From positions 1,178,001-1,242,000 of the forward strand of contig NZ_CP087710.1 of assembly GCF_020991065.1 (NCBI RefSeq): a stretch of DNA of 64,000 nucleotides. The letters are read 5' to 3'. Positions 26,055 to 35,232 of the stretch are shown here, one piece after another. Position numbers and translations under genes: made by a program. The DNA is from Nocardioides okcheonensis. Its GTDB lineage: Bacteria > Actinomycetota > Actinomycetes > Propionibacteriales > Nocardioidaceae. The first letter of the stretch is position 1. Each line of letters begins with the position of its first letter. Below the pieces are notes generated by a model. The model ran no database searches. It was given only the letters and a program-made list of their open reading frames with translations, and was not told the DNA's origin.

Positions 26055-27401
26055 TCAGGTGATGTGCAGCGGCACCACGAGGTCCGCGACGATCAGCACC
26101 ACGCCCATCACCAGCATGGCGAGGCCCACGACGTACGCGACGGGGAGCAGGCGGGCGACGTCGACGTGGCCCGGGTCGGGCCGGCCGCGCAGCCGGGCCA
26201 CGCCCCGCTTGAGGCCCTCGTAGAGCGCCCCGGCGATGTGGCCGCCGTCGAGCGGCAGCAGCGGCACGAAGTTGAACATGCCGATGAAGAAGTTGAAGCT
26301 CGCGATCAGGAAGAGCAGCGTCACCAGCTTGTCGGTGAGCGGGAACGCCTCGCTCGCCGCCGCCTCACCGGCGAACCGGCCGCCGCCGACGATCGAGATC
26401 GGGCCCTCGGGGTCGCGCTCCTGCAGCCCGACCACCGCGCGGCCGACCTCGTAGACCTTCACCGGGAGGTGCACCAGCGCCTGGACCGTCTCGACGGTCA
26501 TCGACTCCATCTGCTTCGCCGTGTAGAGCACGCCACCGGTCTGCAGGTGGGAGGCGGGCTGCACGCCGAGGAACCCGACCTCGGTCAGCGTCTGGTCCTC
26601 CAGCGACGTCTGGCGCAGCGTGACGGTGGTGCTGGTCTCGAGGGTGAGCAGCTCGCCGTCGCGGCGGACCTCGATCACGGCGTCGCCGTCGGCGTTGTCG
26701 CGGATCTGCGCCTGCAGGCTCTGCCAGTCGGTGTAGGGGGTGCCGTTGAAGCTGACGATCTCGTCGCCGGGCTCGATGCCCGCCTTGGCCGCCGGGCTCA
26801 CCGGGTCGTCGGCGGTGCAGGTGGTGCGCTGCTCCGCGACGGGGATCACGCACTCGGGGACCGCGGCGACGGTGGGCTCGACGACCTCGTCGCGCGGGTT
26901 GCCGTAGGTGGCGAAGAGGATGACGAACAGGCCGAAGGCGATCGCGATGTTGACCATCGGGCCGCCGGCCATCACGACGACCTTCTTCCACCACGGCAGC
27001 CGGTAGAACAGCCGGTCGGTGTCGTGCTGCTTGACGTACTCCCACTCGGCCGCGCGGGCGTCGGAGATCAGCTGGGTGAACATCCCGGTGTTGGAGCGGC
27101 GCACCTTGTGGACCGGCTCGCCGTCCTCGTCGTAGGTGGTCTCCTCGACCAGTCCCTCGGCGCCCGGCGGCAGCATCCCGACGATCTTGACGTAGCCGCC
27201 GAGCGGGATCGCCTTGACGCCGTACTCGGTGTCGCCGATCTGCTTGCTCCACACCGTCGGCCCGAAGCCGATGAACCACTGCGGCACCTTGCAGCCGAAC
27301 TTCTTCGCCGGCACCAGGTGACCGAACTCGTGCAACCCGATCGAGGCCAGGATCGCCACGACGAACGTGACGACGCCCAGGGTGTAGAGCAGGGCTGTCA
27401 T
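26055..27401 (-). CDS. rip1: Site-2 intramembrane metalloprotease (Rip1/RseP family, M50)
   Basis: This membrane zinc protease cleaves transmembrane anti-sigma factors and similar substrates. The 448-residue protein has the catalytic HExxH at His24-His28 in helix 1 ([11 protein letters not shown]), a middle PDZ domain ([19 protein letters not shown]) and the C-terminal metal ligand motif in [14 protein letters not shown]. About four membrane helices are visible. It sits between dxr and ispG like Rip1 (Rv2869c) of mycobacteria. The start is the ATG at 27401; the dxr stop is 14 nt upstream. Confidence 0.95.
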   Translation of the reverse strand: MTALLYTLGVVTFVVAILASIGLHEFGHLVPAKKFGCKVPQWFIGFGPTVWSKQIGDTEYGVKAIPLGGYVKIVGMLPPGAEGLVEETTYDEDGEPVHKVRRSNTGMFTQLISDARAAEWEYVKQHDTDRLFYRLPWWKKVVVMAGGPMVNIAIAFGLFVILFATYGNPRDEVVEPTVAAVPECVIPVAEQRTTCTADDPVSPAAKAGIEPGDEIVSFNGTPYTDWQSLQAQIRDNADGDAVIEVRRDGELLTLETSTTVTLRQTSLEDQTLTEVGFLGVQPASHLQTGGVLYTAKQMESMTVETVQALVHLPVKVYEVGRAVVGLQERDPEGPISIVGGGRFAGEAAASEAFPLTDKLVTLLFLIASFNFFIGMFNFVPLLPLDGGHIAGALYEGLKRGVARLRGRPDPGHVDVARLLPVAYVVGLAMLVMGVVLIVADLVVPLHIT

Positions 27402-27415
27402 GAGAGGGGTCCTTG

Positions 27416-28504
27416 TCAGGTGATGAGGGCCGCGGCCTCGGCGCGCGCCCAGGCGTCGGCGGCGAGGACGTCGTCCACGGTGAGGTGCTGCTTCGATGGT
27501 ACGTCGTGGAGGTCGAGCACCCGGGCAACTGTGGCGACGATCCCCGGGAACGCCAGCCGGCCGTCGTGGAAGGCGTCGACGGCGACCTCGTTGGCGGCGT
27601 TGTAGACGGCCGGGGCGGTCCCGCCGCGCTCCCCCGCCCGGCGAGCCAGCGTGACGGCGGGGAAGACCTCGTCGTCGAGCGGCTCGAAGCGCCAGTCGGC
27701 GGCGCGCGTCCAGTCGATCGGCGTCTCGGCGTCCGGCACCCGGTCCGGCCATCCCATGCCCAGCGCGATCGGCACCAGCATCGTCGGCAGGCCGAGCTGG
27801 GCGACGACCGCGCCGTCGACGAACTCGACCATCGAGTGGATCAGCTGCTGGGGGTGCACGACGACGTCGATCCGCTCGAACGGCACGTCGAAGAGCAGGT
27901 GCGCCTCGATCACCTCCAGGCCCTTGTTGACCAGGGTCGCGGAGTTGGTGGTGATGACCCGGCCCATCGCGAAGTTGGGGTGGGCCAGCGCCTGCGCGGG
28001 CGTCACGCCGGCCAGCTCGGCGGCCGTGCGGCCGCGGAACGGCCCGCCCGACGCCGTCAGCACCAGCCGGCGCACCTCCTCGGCCGACCCCGCCCGCAGG
28101 CTCTGCGCGATGGCGCTGTGCTCGGAGTCGACCGGCACGATCTGCCCGGGGCGGGCGCGCTCCTTGACCAGCGGGCCGCCGATGATGAGCGACTCCTTGT
28201 TGGCCAGCGCGAGGGTGGTGCCGGCGTCGAGGGCGGCGAGGGTGGGCCGCAGGCCCACGGCTCCGGTGATGCCGTTGAGCACGACGTCGCACTCCCGGCC
28301 GGCGGCCTCGGTGGACGCCTCCTCCCCCAGCCCGGAGAAGGCCGGGCGGAACTCGGCGACCTGCGCGTCGAAGAGCTCGCGGTTGCTGCCGCCGGCGGTG
28401 AGGCCGACCACGCGGAACCGGTCGGGGTGGGCGCGGACCAGGTCGAGCGCCTGGGTGCCGATGGAGCCGGTCGAGCCGAGGATCACGATGTCGCGGGCAG
28501 TCAC
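27416..28504 (-). CDS. dxr: 1-deoxy-D-xylulose-5-phosphate reductoisomerase
   Basis: Dxr converts DXP to MEP using NADPH, the first committed step of the MEP pathway. The 362-residue protein begins with the NADPH-binding loop ([19 protein letters not shown]) and has the metal and substrate segment [10 protein letters not shown] and the flexible loop [12 protein letters not shown]. The start is a GTG at 28504. The gene is divergent from the TPR gene only 26 nt away. It is the first gene of the dxr-rip1-ispG-GNAT block. Confidence 0.97.
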   Translation of the reverse strand: MTARDIVILGSTGSIGTQALDLVRAHPDRFRVVGLTAGGSNRELFDAQVAEFRPAFSGLGEEASTEAAGRECDVVLNGITGAVGLRPTLAALDAGTTLALANKESLIIGGPLVKERARPGQIVPVDSEHSAIAQSLRAGSAEEVRRLVLTASGGPFRGRTAAELAGVTPAQALAHPNFAMGRVITTNSATLVNKGLEVIEAHLLFDVPFERIDVVVHPQQLIHSMVEFVDGAVVAQLGLPTMLVPIALGMGWPDRVPDAETPIDWTRAADWRFEPLDDEVFPAVTLARRAGERGGTAPAVYNAANEVAVDAFHDGRLAFPGIVATVARVLDLHDVPSKQHLTVDDVLAADAWARAEAAALIT

Positions 28505-28530
28505 CGCGCCAGTTTGTCAGGATGGGCGCC

Positions 28531-29586
28531 GTGGACGAGGACTGGCGGGCACTGGCGCACGCCGAGAGGCTGCTCGAGCTGCGCCGTGACGCCGAGGCCG
28601 AGCAGCGCTTCCGCGACGTCCTCGCGTCCGATCCGCAGTCGGTGACAGCCCTGCTCGGGCTGGGCCGGGCGCTGCAGCGTCAGGGCCGGCTGGACGAGGC
28701 CGAGCAGGCGGTCCGCGCCGCGCTCGCTCTGGCGCCCGAGCGCGGCACGGCCCACCACCTGCTGGTCGACGTGCTGGTCGACCGGCGCGACGGCCCCGGT
28801 GCGATCGCCGCCGCCGAGCACGGCGTACGCCTCGAGCCGCACGACGTCACCTCCCACTACCAGCACGCCCGCGCGCTGCTCGTCCAGCGGCGCCCCCGCA
28901 CCCGCGAGGCCTACGGCGCCGCGCTGCGGGCCGTCGACCTGGCACCGCACAGCCCGGACGCCCACAACCTCGTCGGCCTCTGCCTCGACGGGCTCGGCGA
29001 CCACGAGGCGGCGCGGACCGCGTTCCGCAACGCGCTCGCCCTCGACCCGCAGCACACGCTCGCCCAGAACAACCTCGCGGCGACCGAGCTCGACCGGGGC
29101 CGGCTGCGCTCCGCGGCGGGTCTGCTGCGGACCGCGGTCGGCGTCGACCCCCAGGAACGACGGGTGCGCCAGAACCTGGACACGGTGCTGCTCGTCCTGG
29201 CCAGGCGCCTGCTCTGGGCGATGTGCGGCGCGGCGGTGGTGCTGGGGGTGCTCCTGGCCAACGAGGCGCCGTGGTGGAGCCGCGCGCTCAGCGGCGCGGC
29301 GTTCCTCGCAGTGGTCACCGTGCTGGCCGGACGGCTGCGCGACCGGCTCCCCGCCGGTGTCACCCGGTGGGGCCGGGGCCTGTGGTGGCGCACGAGGTGG
29401 CAGGGCCGCTACCTGCTCGGCCTGCTCACGCTGCTGACCGCCGGCGTGCTGCTCCTCGCGTTCGCGCCGCAGCAGGTCGCCGTGGCCTCCGGGCTCGCGC
29501 TCGTGGGCCTGCTGCAGGTCGTCGGCGTCGTCGCCGTGGTCGGGTGGGTCGGCTACGCCGCGGTGAGCCTGGCGCGCGGTCGCTGA
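28531..29586 (+). CDS. TPR protein with C-terminal membrane helices (first of a TPR/AAA+/TPR trio)
   Basis: A 351-residue protein with about five TPR units in the first 210 residues (for example LGLGRALQRQGRLDEAEQAV and NNLAATELDRGRLRSAAGLL) and about four hydrophobic helices in the last 130 residues. The GTG at 28531 is preferred by analogy with the next gene; an ATG at 28522 would add three residues. Its paralogue is the gene at 30878, and an AAA+ ATPase lies between them on the same strand. The set probably forms one functional unit at the membrane, but its process is unknown. Confidence 0.75.
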   Translation: MDEDWRALAHAERLLELRRDAEAEQRFRDVLASDPQSVTALLGLGRALQRQGRLDEAEQAVRAALALAPERGTAHHLLVDVLVDRRDGPGAIAAAEHGVRLEPHDVTSHYQHARALLVQRRPRTREAYGAALRAVDLAPHSPDAHNLVGLCLDGLGDHEAARTAFRNALALDPQHTLAQNNLAATELDRGRLRSAAGLLRTAVGVDPQERRVRQNLDTVLLVLARRLLWAMCGAAVVLGVLLANEAPWWSRALSGAAFLAVVTVLAGRLRDRLPAGVTRWGRGLWWRTRWQGRYLLGLLTLLTAGVLLLAFAPQQVAVASGLALVGLLQVVGVVAVVGWVGYAAVSLARGR

Positions 29587-29606
29587 GCGGCACCTAGGGT
29601 GGCGGC

Positions 29607-30860
29607 GTGGACGAGCGCCTGATCGACAGCCTGGCCGCCGCCGTGCGCGCCGCACCCGACGACCTCACCCTCCGGCTGCACCTCGCGGGGCTGCTCGTCG
29701 ACGCGGGACGGGGCCCGGAGGCCGTGGCGCACGTCGCGACCGTGCTGGCCGCCGACCCCGGGTCCACCGAGGCCCTCGCGCTGATGGGCCGCGCGATGGG
29801 CACGCCCGCTCCCCCGGCGCCGGCCTCCGGCCCCGCCGGGGACGTCGGGGACGTCGGGGACGTCGGGGAGGGCCGCCCGCAGCCGACCGACCGGCAGCCC
29901 TTCGACTGGCACGCGGCCGAGTCGGACGTCGGGGCGAGCGTCGGACCGATGTTCGTCGACGGCACGACCGAGGACCCCGGCCCGGCGGCGTACGACGTGG
30001 AGCGCGCCGGCGTGCGGCTGGCCGACGTCGGTGGCCTGACCGAGGTGAAGAAGCGGCTCGAGGCCGGCTTCCTGGCCCCGCTGCGCAACCCCGAGCTGCG
30101 GACGCTCTACGGCAAGTCGATGCGCGGCGGCCTGCTGCTCTACGGCCCGCCCGGGTGCGGCAAGACGTTCCTCGCCAAGGCCGTGGCCGGCGAGCTCGGC
30201 GCGGCGTTCCTGCACGTGTCGCTGGCCGACGTGCTCGACATGTACATCGGTCAGAGCGAGCGCAACGTCAAGGAGCTCTTCGAGGTCGCCCGCAGCTCGG
30301 CGCCGTGCGTGCTCTTCCTCGACGAGCTCGACGCCATCGGCGGCAAGCGCTCGCTCAACCGCTCGTCGGGCGCCCGGACGACCGTCAACCAGCTGCTCAC
30401 CGAGCTCGACGGAGTGGGCTCCGACAACGAGGGCGTCTTCGTCCTCGCCGCGACCAACCACCCGTGGGACGTCGACCCCGCGCTGCGCCGTCCCGGACGC
30501 CTCGACCGGACCCTGCTGGTGCTGCCGCCGGACCGCGACGCGCGCGAGGCGGTCCTGCGCACGCACCTGCGCGACCGCCCGGTCGAGCGGATCGACACCC
30601 GCCGGCTGGCGAAGGCCACCGCAGGCTTCAGCGGCGCCGACCTGGCCCACCTGTGCGAGTCGGCGTCGGAGAACGCGCTCATGGACTCCGTCGAGACCGG
30701 GCAGGTCCGGATGATCCAGATGGCCGACTTCGACGCCGCGCTCGCCGAGGTCCGGCCGTCGATCGGCCCCTGGATGGAGACCGCGCGCAACGTCGCGCTC
30801 TACGCCAACGCCTCCGGGGAGTACGACGACCTGGCGAAGTGGCTGCGCAAGCAGCGCTGA
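29607..30860 (+). CDS. AAA+ ATPase with N-terminal TPR-like region
   Basis: A 417-residue classical AAA+ protein (Cdc48/FtsH-like core) without a protease domain. Walker A is GPPGCGKTFLAKA at about residue 180, Walker B is VLFLDELDAIGG with Asp239, and the second region of homology (RRPGRLDRTLLV) supplies arginine fingers. The first 65 residues look like two TPR helices, followed by a linker with a GDV tripeptide repeated three times. The GTG start lies 6 nt after TAGGGT. Flanked by TPR-membrane proteins, it may unfold or remodel proteins delivered by them. Confidence 0.88.
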   Translation: MDERLIDSLAAAVRAAPDDLTLRLHLAGLLVDAGRGPEAVAHVATVLAADPGSTEALALMGRAMGTPAPPAPASGPAGDVGDVGDVGEGRPQPTDRQPFDWHAAESDVGASVGPMFVDGTTEDPGPAAYDVERAGVRLADVGGLTEVKKRLEAGFLAPLRNPELRTLYGKSMRGGLLLYGPPGCGKTFLAKAVAGELGAAFLHVSLADVLDMYIGQSERNVKELFEVARSSAPCVLFLDELDAIGGKRSLNRSSGARTTVNQLLTELDGVGSDNEGVFVLAATNHPWDVDPALRRPGRLDRTLLVLPPDRDAREAVLRTHLRDRPVERIDTRRLAKATAGFSGADLAHLCESASENALMDSVETGQVRMIQMADFDAALAEVRPSIGPWMETARNVALYANASGEYDDLAKWLRKQR

Positions 30861-30877
30861 GGACGACGCGCACCCCG

Positions 30878-31930
30878 ATGGACACCGAGGCGCTCGTCGA
30901 GCGGGCGACGGCCCTGCTCGAGCTCGGCCGCCCCGTCGAGGCCGAGGCCGAGGCCCGCCGGGCGCTGGCGGGCGACCCCTCCTCGGCGGCCGCCCAGGTG
31001 GCGCTGTCGCACGCGCTGACCGGGCAGCGCCGGTGGGCCGAGGCCGTGGACGCCGCCCGCGGCGCCGTCGCGGCCGACCCGGAGCGCGCCGACGCGTTCG
31101 TCGCGCTGGCGTGGGCGCTCGTCGGGGACGACCGGGCCGACGAGGCGGTCGAGGCGTCCCGGTCCGCGGTCGGCCTGGAGCCGCACGACTGGACCACCCA
31201 CCACATCCTGGGCTGGGCCCTGCTGCGGGTGAGCCCGCCCCGCGCCGAGGAGGCGCGGGACGCGGCCACGCGGGCGCTGGAGCTGTCGCCGGGGGCCACC
31301 TCGGCGCACAGCGTGCTCGGCCTCGCCCTCGCCGCGACGGGTCGGCGCCGCGCCGGCCGGCGGGTGCTGCGCGAGGGCCTGCGGATCGACCCGCACGACC
31401 CCTACCTCCACAACAACCTCGCCAAGATCGACCTCGACCGCGGCCTGCGGGTCGGGCGCACCGCCCGCCACCTGCGCGCCGCGGCGAGCGGGATCCCGCA
31501 GGAGGAGGTGGTCCACCGCAACCTCGACACCCTCGTGCTGCGGTTCGGCGTGCGACTGGCCTGGCCCACCCTGGTGGCGCTGACGGTGGTGCGCCTCCAG
31601 CTCGCCACCGGGGCGCCGTGGTGGGCGCGGGCCGTGACGGGGCTCGTCCACCTCGCCGTGGTCGGGCTGCTCGTGGGCTGGTTCGCCCGGCAGGCGCCGC
31701 GAGGCATGCGGTTCTGGGCCCGCGGGGTGCTGGGTCGGCTGTCACTGCCGCTGCGCCTGGTGGGAGCCGTGCTCCTGGCCTTCGGTGCGTGCGTGGTCGC
31801 CGCGGCGTTCGCCCCGCCGGGCGCGGCCGACGCGATGGCCCGGACGTCCGGGCTGGCGCTGCGGCTCGCGCTGGTGGTCGGCGTGGCCGCGCTCGTCGCC
31901 CACCTCGTCCAGGGGCGCCGGTCGCGCTGA
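30878..31930 (+). CDS. TPR protein with C-terminal membrane helices (third of the trio)
   Basis: A 350-residue paralogue of the protein at 28531. TPR units fill the first 200 residues (AQVALSHALTGQRRWAEAV, HSVLGLALAATGRRRAG), the segment HNNLAKIDLDRGL matches HNNLA-type sites in the paralogue, and about four membrane helices follow. The start is the ATG at 30878, 17 nt after the ATPase stop, so the genes are cotranscribed. Function unknown; a scaffold for the ATPase at the membrane is plausible. Confidence 0.75.
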   Translation: MDTEALVERATALLELGRPVEAEAEARRALAGDPSSAAAQVALSHALTGQRRWAEAVDAARGAVAADPERADAFVALAWALVGDDRADEAVEASRSAVGLEPHDWTTHHILGWALLRVSPPRAEEARDAATRALELSPGATSAHSVLGLALAATGRRRAGRRVLREGLRIDPHDPYLHNNLAKIDLDRGLRVGRTARHLRAAASGIPQEEVVHRNLDTLVLRFGVRLAWPTLVALTVVRLQLATGAPWWARAVTGLVHLAVVGLLVGWFARQAPRGMRFWARGVLGRLSLPLRLVGAVLLAFGACVVAAAFAPPGAADAMARTSGLALRLALVVGVAALVAHLVQGRRSR

Positions 31931-31940
31931 CCGGGTCCCG

Positions 31941-32522
31941 TCAGGGCAGGGGCGGGAACGACCAGAGGTGCACGCCGCCGACCTCGACGAGGCCGGCGCC
32001 CTCGGGGGCGCGTACGTCGCCCGACGCGCCGACCGCCTCGAGCACGGTGAGCGTGTCCGTGCCGCGGCGCGCGAGCACCGCGTCACCCGGGACGTCGGCG
32101 CAGCCGGCCGGGTCGGTCCGTCCGGCGCGCATCGCGACGTCCCACGGCAGGTCCTCGCCGTCGGCGCTGACGACCACCCCGTCGGCGGTGGTCCGGACGG
32201 CGACCGCCGCCTCGGAGCCGTCGTCGTAGGTCGCGACCCCGCCGACACGGGCCACGGCGAGCGGCACCACGACGGCGGCCTCCGGCGGCAGCGCACCCAC
32301 CGCCACCGGCTGGCCGGGTCCCACGCCGAAGGCCCGCAGCACCCCGGCGCAGGCGGCCGTCTCGGTGAGCAGGCGGGCGTAGGTCAGGTCGGTGCCGTCG
32401 ACCGTCAGCGCGAGGTCGTCGGCGCGTCCGCGGATCACCGGCAGGTCGAGGGCGTGGTAGCAGGCGTTGAGGGTTCCGGGGTCGTCGCCCGCGGGCGCGC
32501 GGAACCAGCTGATCTCCGCCAC
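31941..32522 (-). CDS. Short acyl-CoA synthetase-like protein lacking the catalytic core
   Basis: A 193-residue protein resembling only the N-terminal region of acetyl/propionyl-CoA synthetases. ISWFRAPAGDDPGTLNACYH, then LTYARLLTETAACAGVLRAFG and GQPVAVGALPPEAAVVVPLA are typical, but the adenylation motifs are absent and the protein ends soon after. It starts at a GTG (32522) or at a TTG at 32531 that overlaps the M1 aminopeptidase stop. It may be a degenerate fragment or a regulatory homologue; I cannot assign a reaction. Confidence 0.6.
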   Translation of the reverse strand: MAEISWFRAPAGDDPGTLNACYHALDLPVIRGRADDLALTVDGTDLTYARLLTETAACAGVLRAFGVGPGQPVAVGALPPEAAVVVPLAVARVGGVATYDDGSEAAVAVRTTADGVVVSADGEDLPWDVAMRAGRTDPAGCADVPGDAVLARRGTDTLTVLEAVGASGDVRAPEGAGLVEVGGVHLWSFPPLP

Positions 32523-32527
32523 TGCGC

Positions 32528-33955
32528 TCAAGACAGCCCGTTGTCGGCGGTCCGCGCCGGCTTGGACGGCGTGCGCAGCCAGGCCGTGAAGAACGCGGTG
32601 AGGTCGACGCCGCTCACCCGGGCGGCCGTCGCCTCGAACTCCTCCGACGAGCCGTTGCCGCCGCGCTGCTCGCGGACCCAGGTGCGGATGATCCGCCAGA
32701 AGGTCGCGTCGCCGACGCGGTTGCGCAGGGCCTGCAGGGTCATGGCGCCGCGACCGTAGACGGCCGAGTCGAAGACCTTGTCCGCGCCGGGATCGGCGAC
32801 CGTGACCTCCCAGAACGGCGAGTCGGCCTCGGTGCTGGCGTAGTAGCTCTTCAAGGTGGCGGCCGCGTCGCGTCCGCCGTGGGTCTCGTCCCAGCGCCAC
32901 TCCATGAACGACGCGAAGCCCTCGTTGAGCCAGATGTCGCGCCAGCCCTGCACGGCGATGTCGTCGCCGAACCACTGGTGGGCCAGCTCGTGGACGACCA
33001 GGCTCGTCGCGTCGCCACCCACGGCGGGGTAGGTCGGACGGGTCTGGTTCTCCAGCGCGAAGCCGACGTCGAGGGAGGTGGTGAGACCGCCGACGACCGA
33101 GAACGGGTAGCGGCCGAGGTCCTTCTCGAGCCCGCTGACCACGCGCGGCGTCTGCTTCATCAGCCGCATGCTGGCGCGCTCGTCGGCGTCGCCGAGGCCC
33201 TTCGAGACGGCGACCAGCCACGGCAGGCCGCGGTGCTTGCCCTTCGCGACCGCGAAGTCGCCGGCGGCGAAGAAGGCGAGGTAGGGCGCCATCGGCTCGT
33301 CGGCCCGCCAGTGCCAGGTCGTGGTCCGCTTGCCGGTCCTGCGGCCCTTGAGCTCGCCGTTGGAGATCACCTCGCGGCCCTTCGGCACGGTCGTGCGGAC
33401 GTCGACGATCGCCTTGTCGAGGGGGTGGTCGTTGGCCGGGAACCACCACGGCGCCATGTGCGGCTCGTTCATCGCGACGACCTCGCGACTGCTGGCCAGC
33501 CAGTTGGACTCGCCGGCGTAGGAGTACCTCCCCGGCTTGTCGGCGTAGGTCACCGTCACGTCGTGGCGGGTGCCGGCGACCAGCGGCGAGGCCGGGGTGA
33601 TCCTCAGCTCGTGGCCGCCGTCGGTCTTCGCGAAGGTCGCGTCCTCGCCGTCGACGCGCACCCGCGAGACGTCGAGGAGGAAGTCGAGGGAGAAGCTGCT
33701 GAGGTCGGCCGTGGCGGTGAGCTCGACGGTCGTGCGACCGGCGAGCCGCTTGGCGCCGAGGTCGTAGCGGTTGTGGATCCGGTAGGCGGAGACGTCGATG
33801 CCGCCGTTGCCGTCGAGCGGCCAGTAGGCGTCGCCGATGCCGGAGGCACCGTCGACCGGCACTCCGGCCTGGGCGGGGGCGATCGTCGGGAGGAGCAGGG
33901 CGGAGGCGGTCAGCACGCCCCCGAGGGCACGGGTCACACGTCGCGTCGAGGTCAC
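32528..33955 (-). CDS. Secreted M1-family metallo-aminopeptidase
   Basis: The 475-residue product has a signal peptide (ALGGVLTASALLLPTIAPAQA) and the M1 gluzincin site: HELAHQWFGDD with His322 and the downstream glutamate in WLNEGFASFMEW. The GxMEN-type substrate motif is degenerate here (VGFALENQTRP). It probably acts outside the cell, removing N-terminal residues from peptides. The GTG at 33955 is 6 nt after TAGGTT on the minus strand. Its stop overlaps the possible TTG start of the acyl-CoA synthetase-like gene. Confidence 0.92.
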   Translation of the reverse strand: MTSTRRVTRALGGVLTASALLLPTIAPAQAGVPVDGASGIGDAYWPLDGNGGIDVSAYRIHNRYDLGAKRLAGRTTVELTATADLSSFSLDFLLDVSRVRVDGEDATFAKTDGGHELRITPASPLVAGTRHDVTVTYADKPGRYSYAGESNWLASSREVVAMNEPHMAPWWFPANDHPLDKAIVDVRTTVPKGREVISNGELKGRRTGKRTTTWHWRADEPMAPYLAFFAAGDFAVAKGKHRGLPWLVAVSKGLGDADERASMRLMKQTPRVVSGLEKDLGRYPFSVVGGLTTSLDVGFALENQTRPTYPAVGGDATSLVVHELAHQWFGDDIAVQGWRDIWLNEGFASFMEWRWDETHGGRDAAATLKSYYASTEADSPFWEVTVADPGADKVFDSAVYGRGAMTLQALRNRVGDATFWRIIRTWVREQRGGNGSSEEFEATAARVSGVDLTAFFTAWLRTPSKPARTADNGLS

Positions 33956-34017
33956 CGGAGGAACCTAGCGCGTCGGGGATACTCGGGTAAAACACTCGAT
34001 TTTATCATCCAAGCACC

Positions 34018-34161
34018 ACCATCCACTGCCGCAGCGGCTACCGCGCCGCGGTCGCCGCCGGACTGCTCACCCGCGCCGGACGTCGGGTGGTGCACGTCGA
34101 CGACGTCCTCGAGCACGTCCCCCCGCGCCTGCGCGGGCCGGTCGCCGCACCGGTCGGCTGA
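34018..34161 (+). pseudogene. Remnant of a rhodanese-domain protein
   Basis: The reading frame TIHCRSGYRAAVAAGLLTRA followed by GRRVVHVDDV to a stop at 34159 matches the end of a rhodanese domain, including the active-site loop CRSGYR. No start codon or upstream rhodanese part precedes it; the upstream DNA is the promoter region of the divergent M1 gene. About 48 residues remain, so this is a decayed gene. It is part of the 380-nt stretch between the M1 gene and the RIO kinase gene, which otherwise shows no gene apart from a possible 32-codon ORF. Confidence 0.7.
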
Positions 34162-34274
34162 CCGCGCGGGCGAAAACCCGTTGCGCGGCCCCGCGAGGGT
34201 CGCCGACGATGAGCCCGTACGCCCGATCCTGCCGCGCCCGCGCGCAGGTGCCCCGTCGTGAGAGGAGCCGTGAC

Positions 34275-34373
34275 ATGTCCATCGCTGTCCTCGGCCTGCC
34301 CGCCGACCACCTCTCGCACCCACGGAGCACCCACAGTGACGCACCCCTTCCCGGAGGACTTCCTCCGGTCTGA
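34275..34373 (+). CDS. Possible 32-residue upstream ORF before the RIO kinase gene
   Basis: An ATG at 34275 follows the ribosome-binding site AGGAG and opens a 32-codon frame (MSIAVLGLPADHLSH...) that overlaps the start of the RIO kinase gene in another frame. It could be a leader peptide affecting kinase translation, or chance. Confidence 0.25.
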   Translation: MSIAVLGLPADHLSHPRSTHSDAPLPGGLPPV

Positions 34374-35217
34374 CGACCGCTCGCCCCTCGAGGGCATCGA
34401 CGACGCGTTCGTCTTCAGCTACGCCACCTACGCCGACGACCTCGGCGAGCACCAGCGCTGGTCGCGCTGGGAGGACCTCGAGGCCCTGATGAAGGGCCCC
34501 GAGCCGCGACCCGACTGGGTCGTGACGTCCAGCGGCGCCATCGACACCGAGCTCGGCGTCCTCAAGACCGGCAAGGAGGCCGACGTCTTCCTCATCGAGC
34601 GCGAGGACCCGCACCGCCCCGGCTCGGCCGTCGTGATGGCCGCCAAGCGCTACCGCAGCACCGACCACCGCACCTTCCACCGCGCCGCCTCCTACACCGA
34701 GGGCCGCTCGATGAAGCGCTCGCGCGACGAGCGCGCCGTCAAGCGCAAGTCCACCTGGGGAAAGCAGGTCGCGGCCGGCGAGTGGGCGATCTCGGAGTGG
34801 AACGCGCTGCGCCGCTGCTGGGAGCTCGGCCTGCCGGTCCCCTACCCGGTCCAGATCGACGAGACCGAGATCATGATGGAGTGGATCACCCACGACGGCG
34901 AGACCGCGCCGCGCCTGGCCCAGGTCCGGCCCGAGCGGCCGGTGCTGGAGGGCTACTACGAGCAGCTGCGCGACGCGCTCGCCGCGCTCGTCCAGGCCGG
35001 CCTCGTGCACGGCGACCTGTCGCCCTACAACACCCTCGCCGCCGGCGACCGGCTGGTCGTCATCGACCTGCCGCAGGTCGTCGACCTGGTCGGCAACCCG
35101 CAGGGCATGGACTTCCTGCTGCGCGACTGCGCCAACATGTGCGGGTGGTTCCGGTCGCGGGGCCTGCCGGTCGACGAGCAGGAGCTGTTCGGCGAGCTGA
35201 TGGCGCACGCGTTCTGA
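34336..35217 (+). CDS. RIO-type serine/threonine kinase
   Basis: A 293-residue atypical protein kinase of the RIO1 type. The nucleotide loop is GVLKTGKEADVFLIE, the catalytic loop is LVHGDLSPYNTLAA and the metal-binding segment is VVIDLPQVVDL. In eukaryotes and archaea RIO kinases act in small-subunit ribosome maturation; the bacterial role is not established. The start is taken as the GTG at 34336 (THPFPEDFLRSDD); a longer in-frame start at 34258 is less likely. It has no clear operon partner. Confidence 0.88.
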   Translation: MTHPFPEDFLRSDDRSPLEGIDDAFVFSYATYADDLGEHQRWSRWEDLEALMKGPEPRPDWVVTSSGAIDTELGVLKTGKEADVFLIEREDPHRPGSAVVMAAKRYRSTDHRTFHRAASYTEGRSMKRSRDERAVKRKSTWGKQVAAGEWAISEWNALRRCWELGLPVPYPVQIDETEIMMEWITHDGETAPRLAQVRPERPVLEGYYEQLRDALAALVQAGLVHGDLSPYNTLAAGDRLVVIDLPQVVDLVGNPQGMDFLLRDCANMCGWFRSRGLPVDEQELFGELMAHAF

Positions 35218-35232
35218 CGAGCGCCGGAGCAC

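Noticed and set aside
29837..29875. GDV tripeptide repeat in the AAA+ ATPase as a functional motif
   Set aside because: It is a 9-bp tandem repeat in a low-complexity linker, best explained by slippage.
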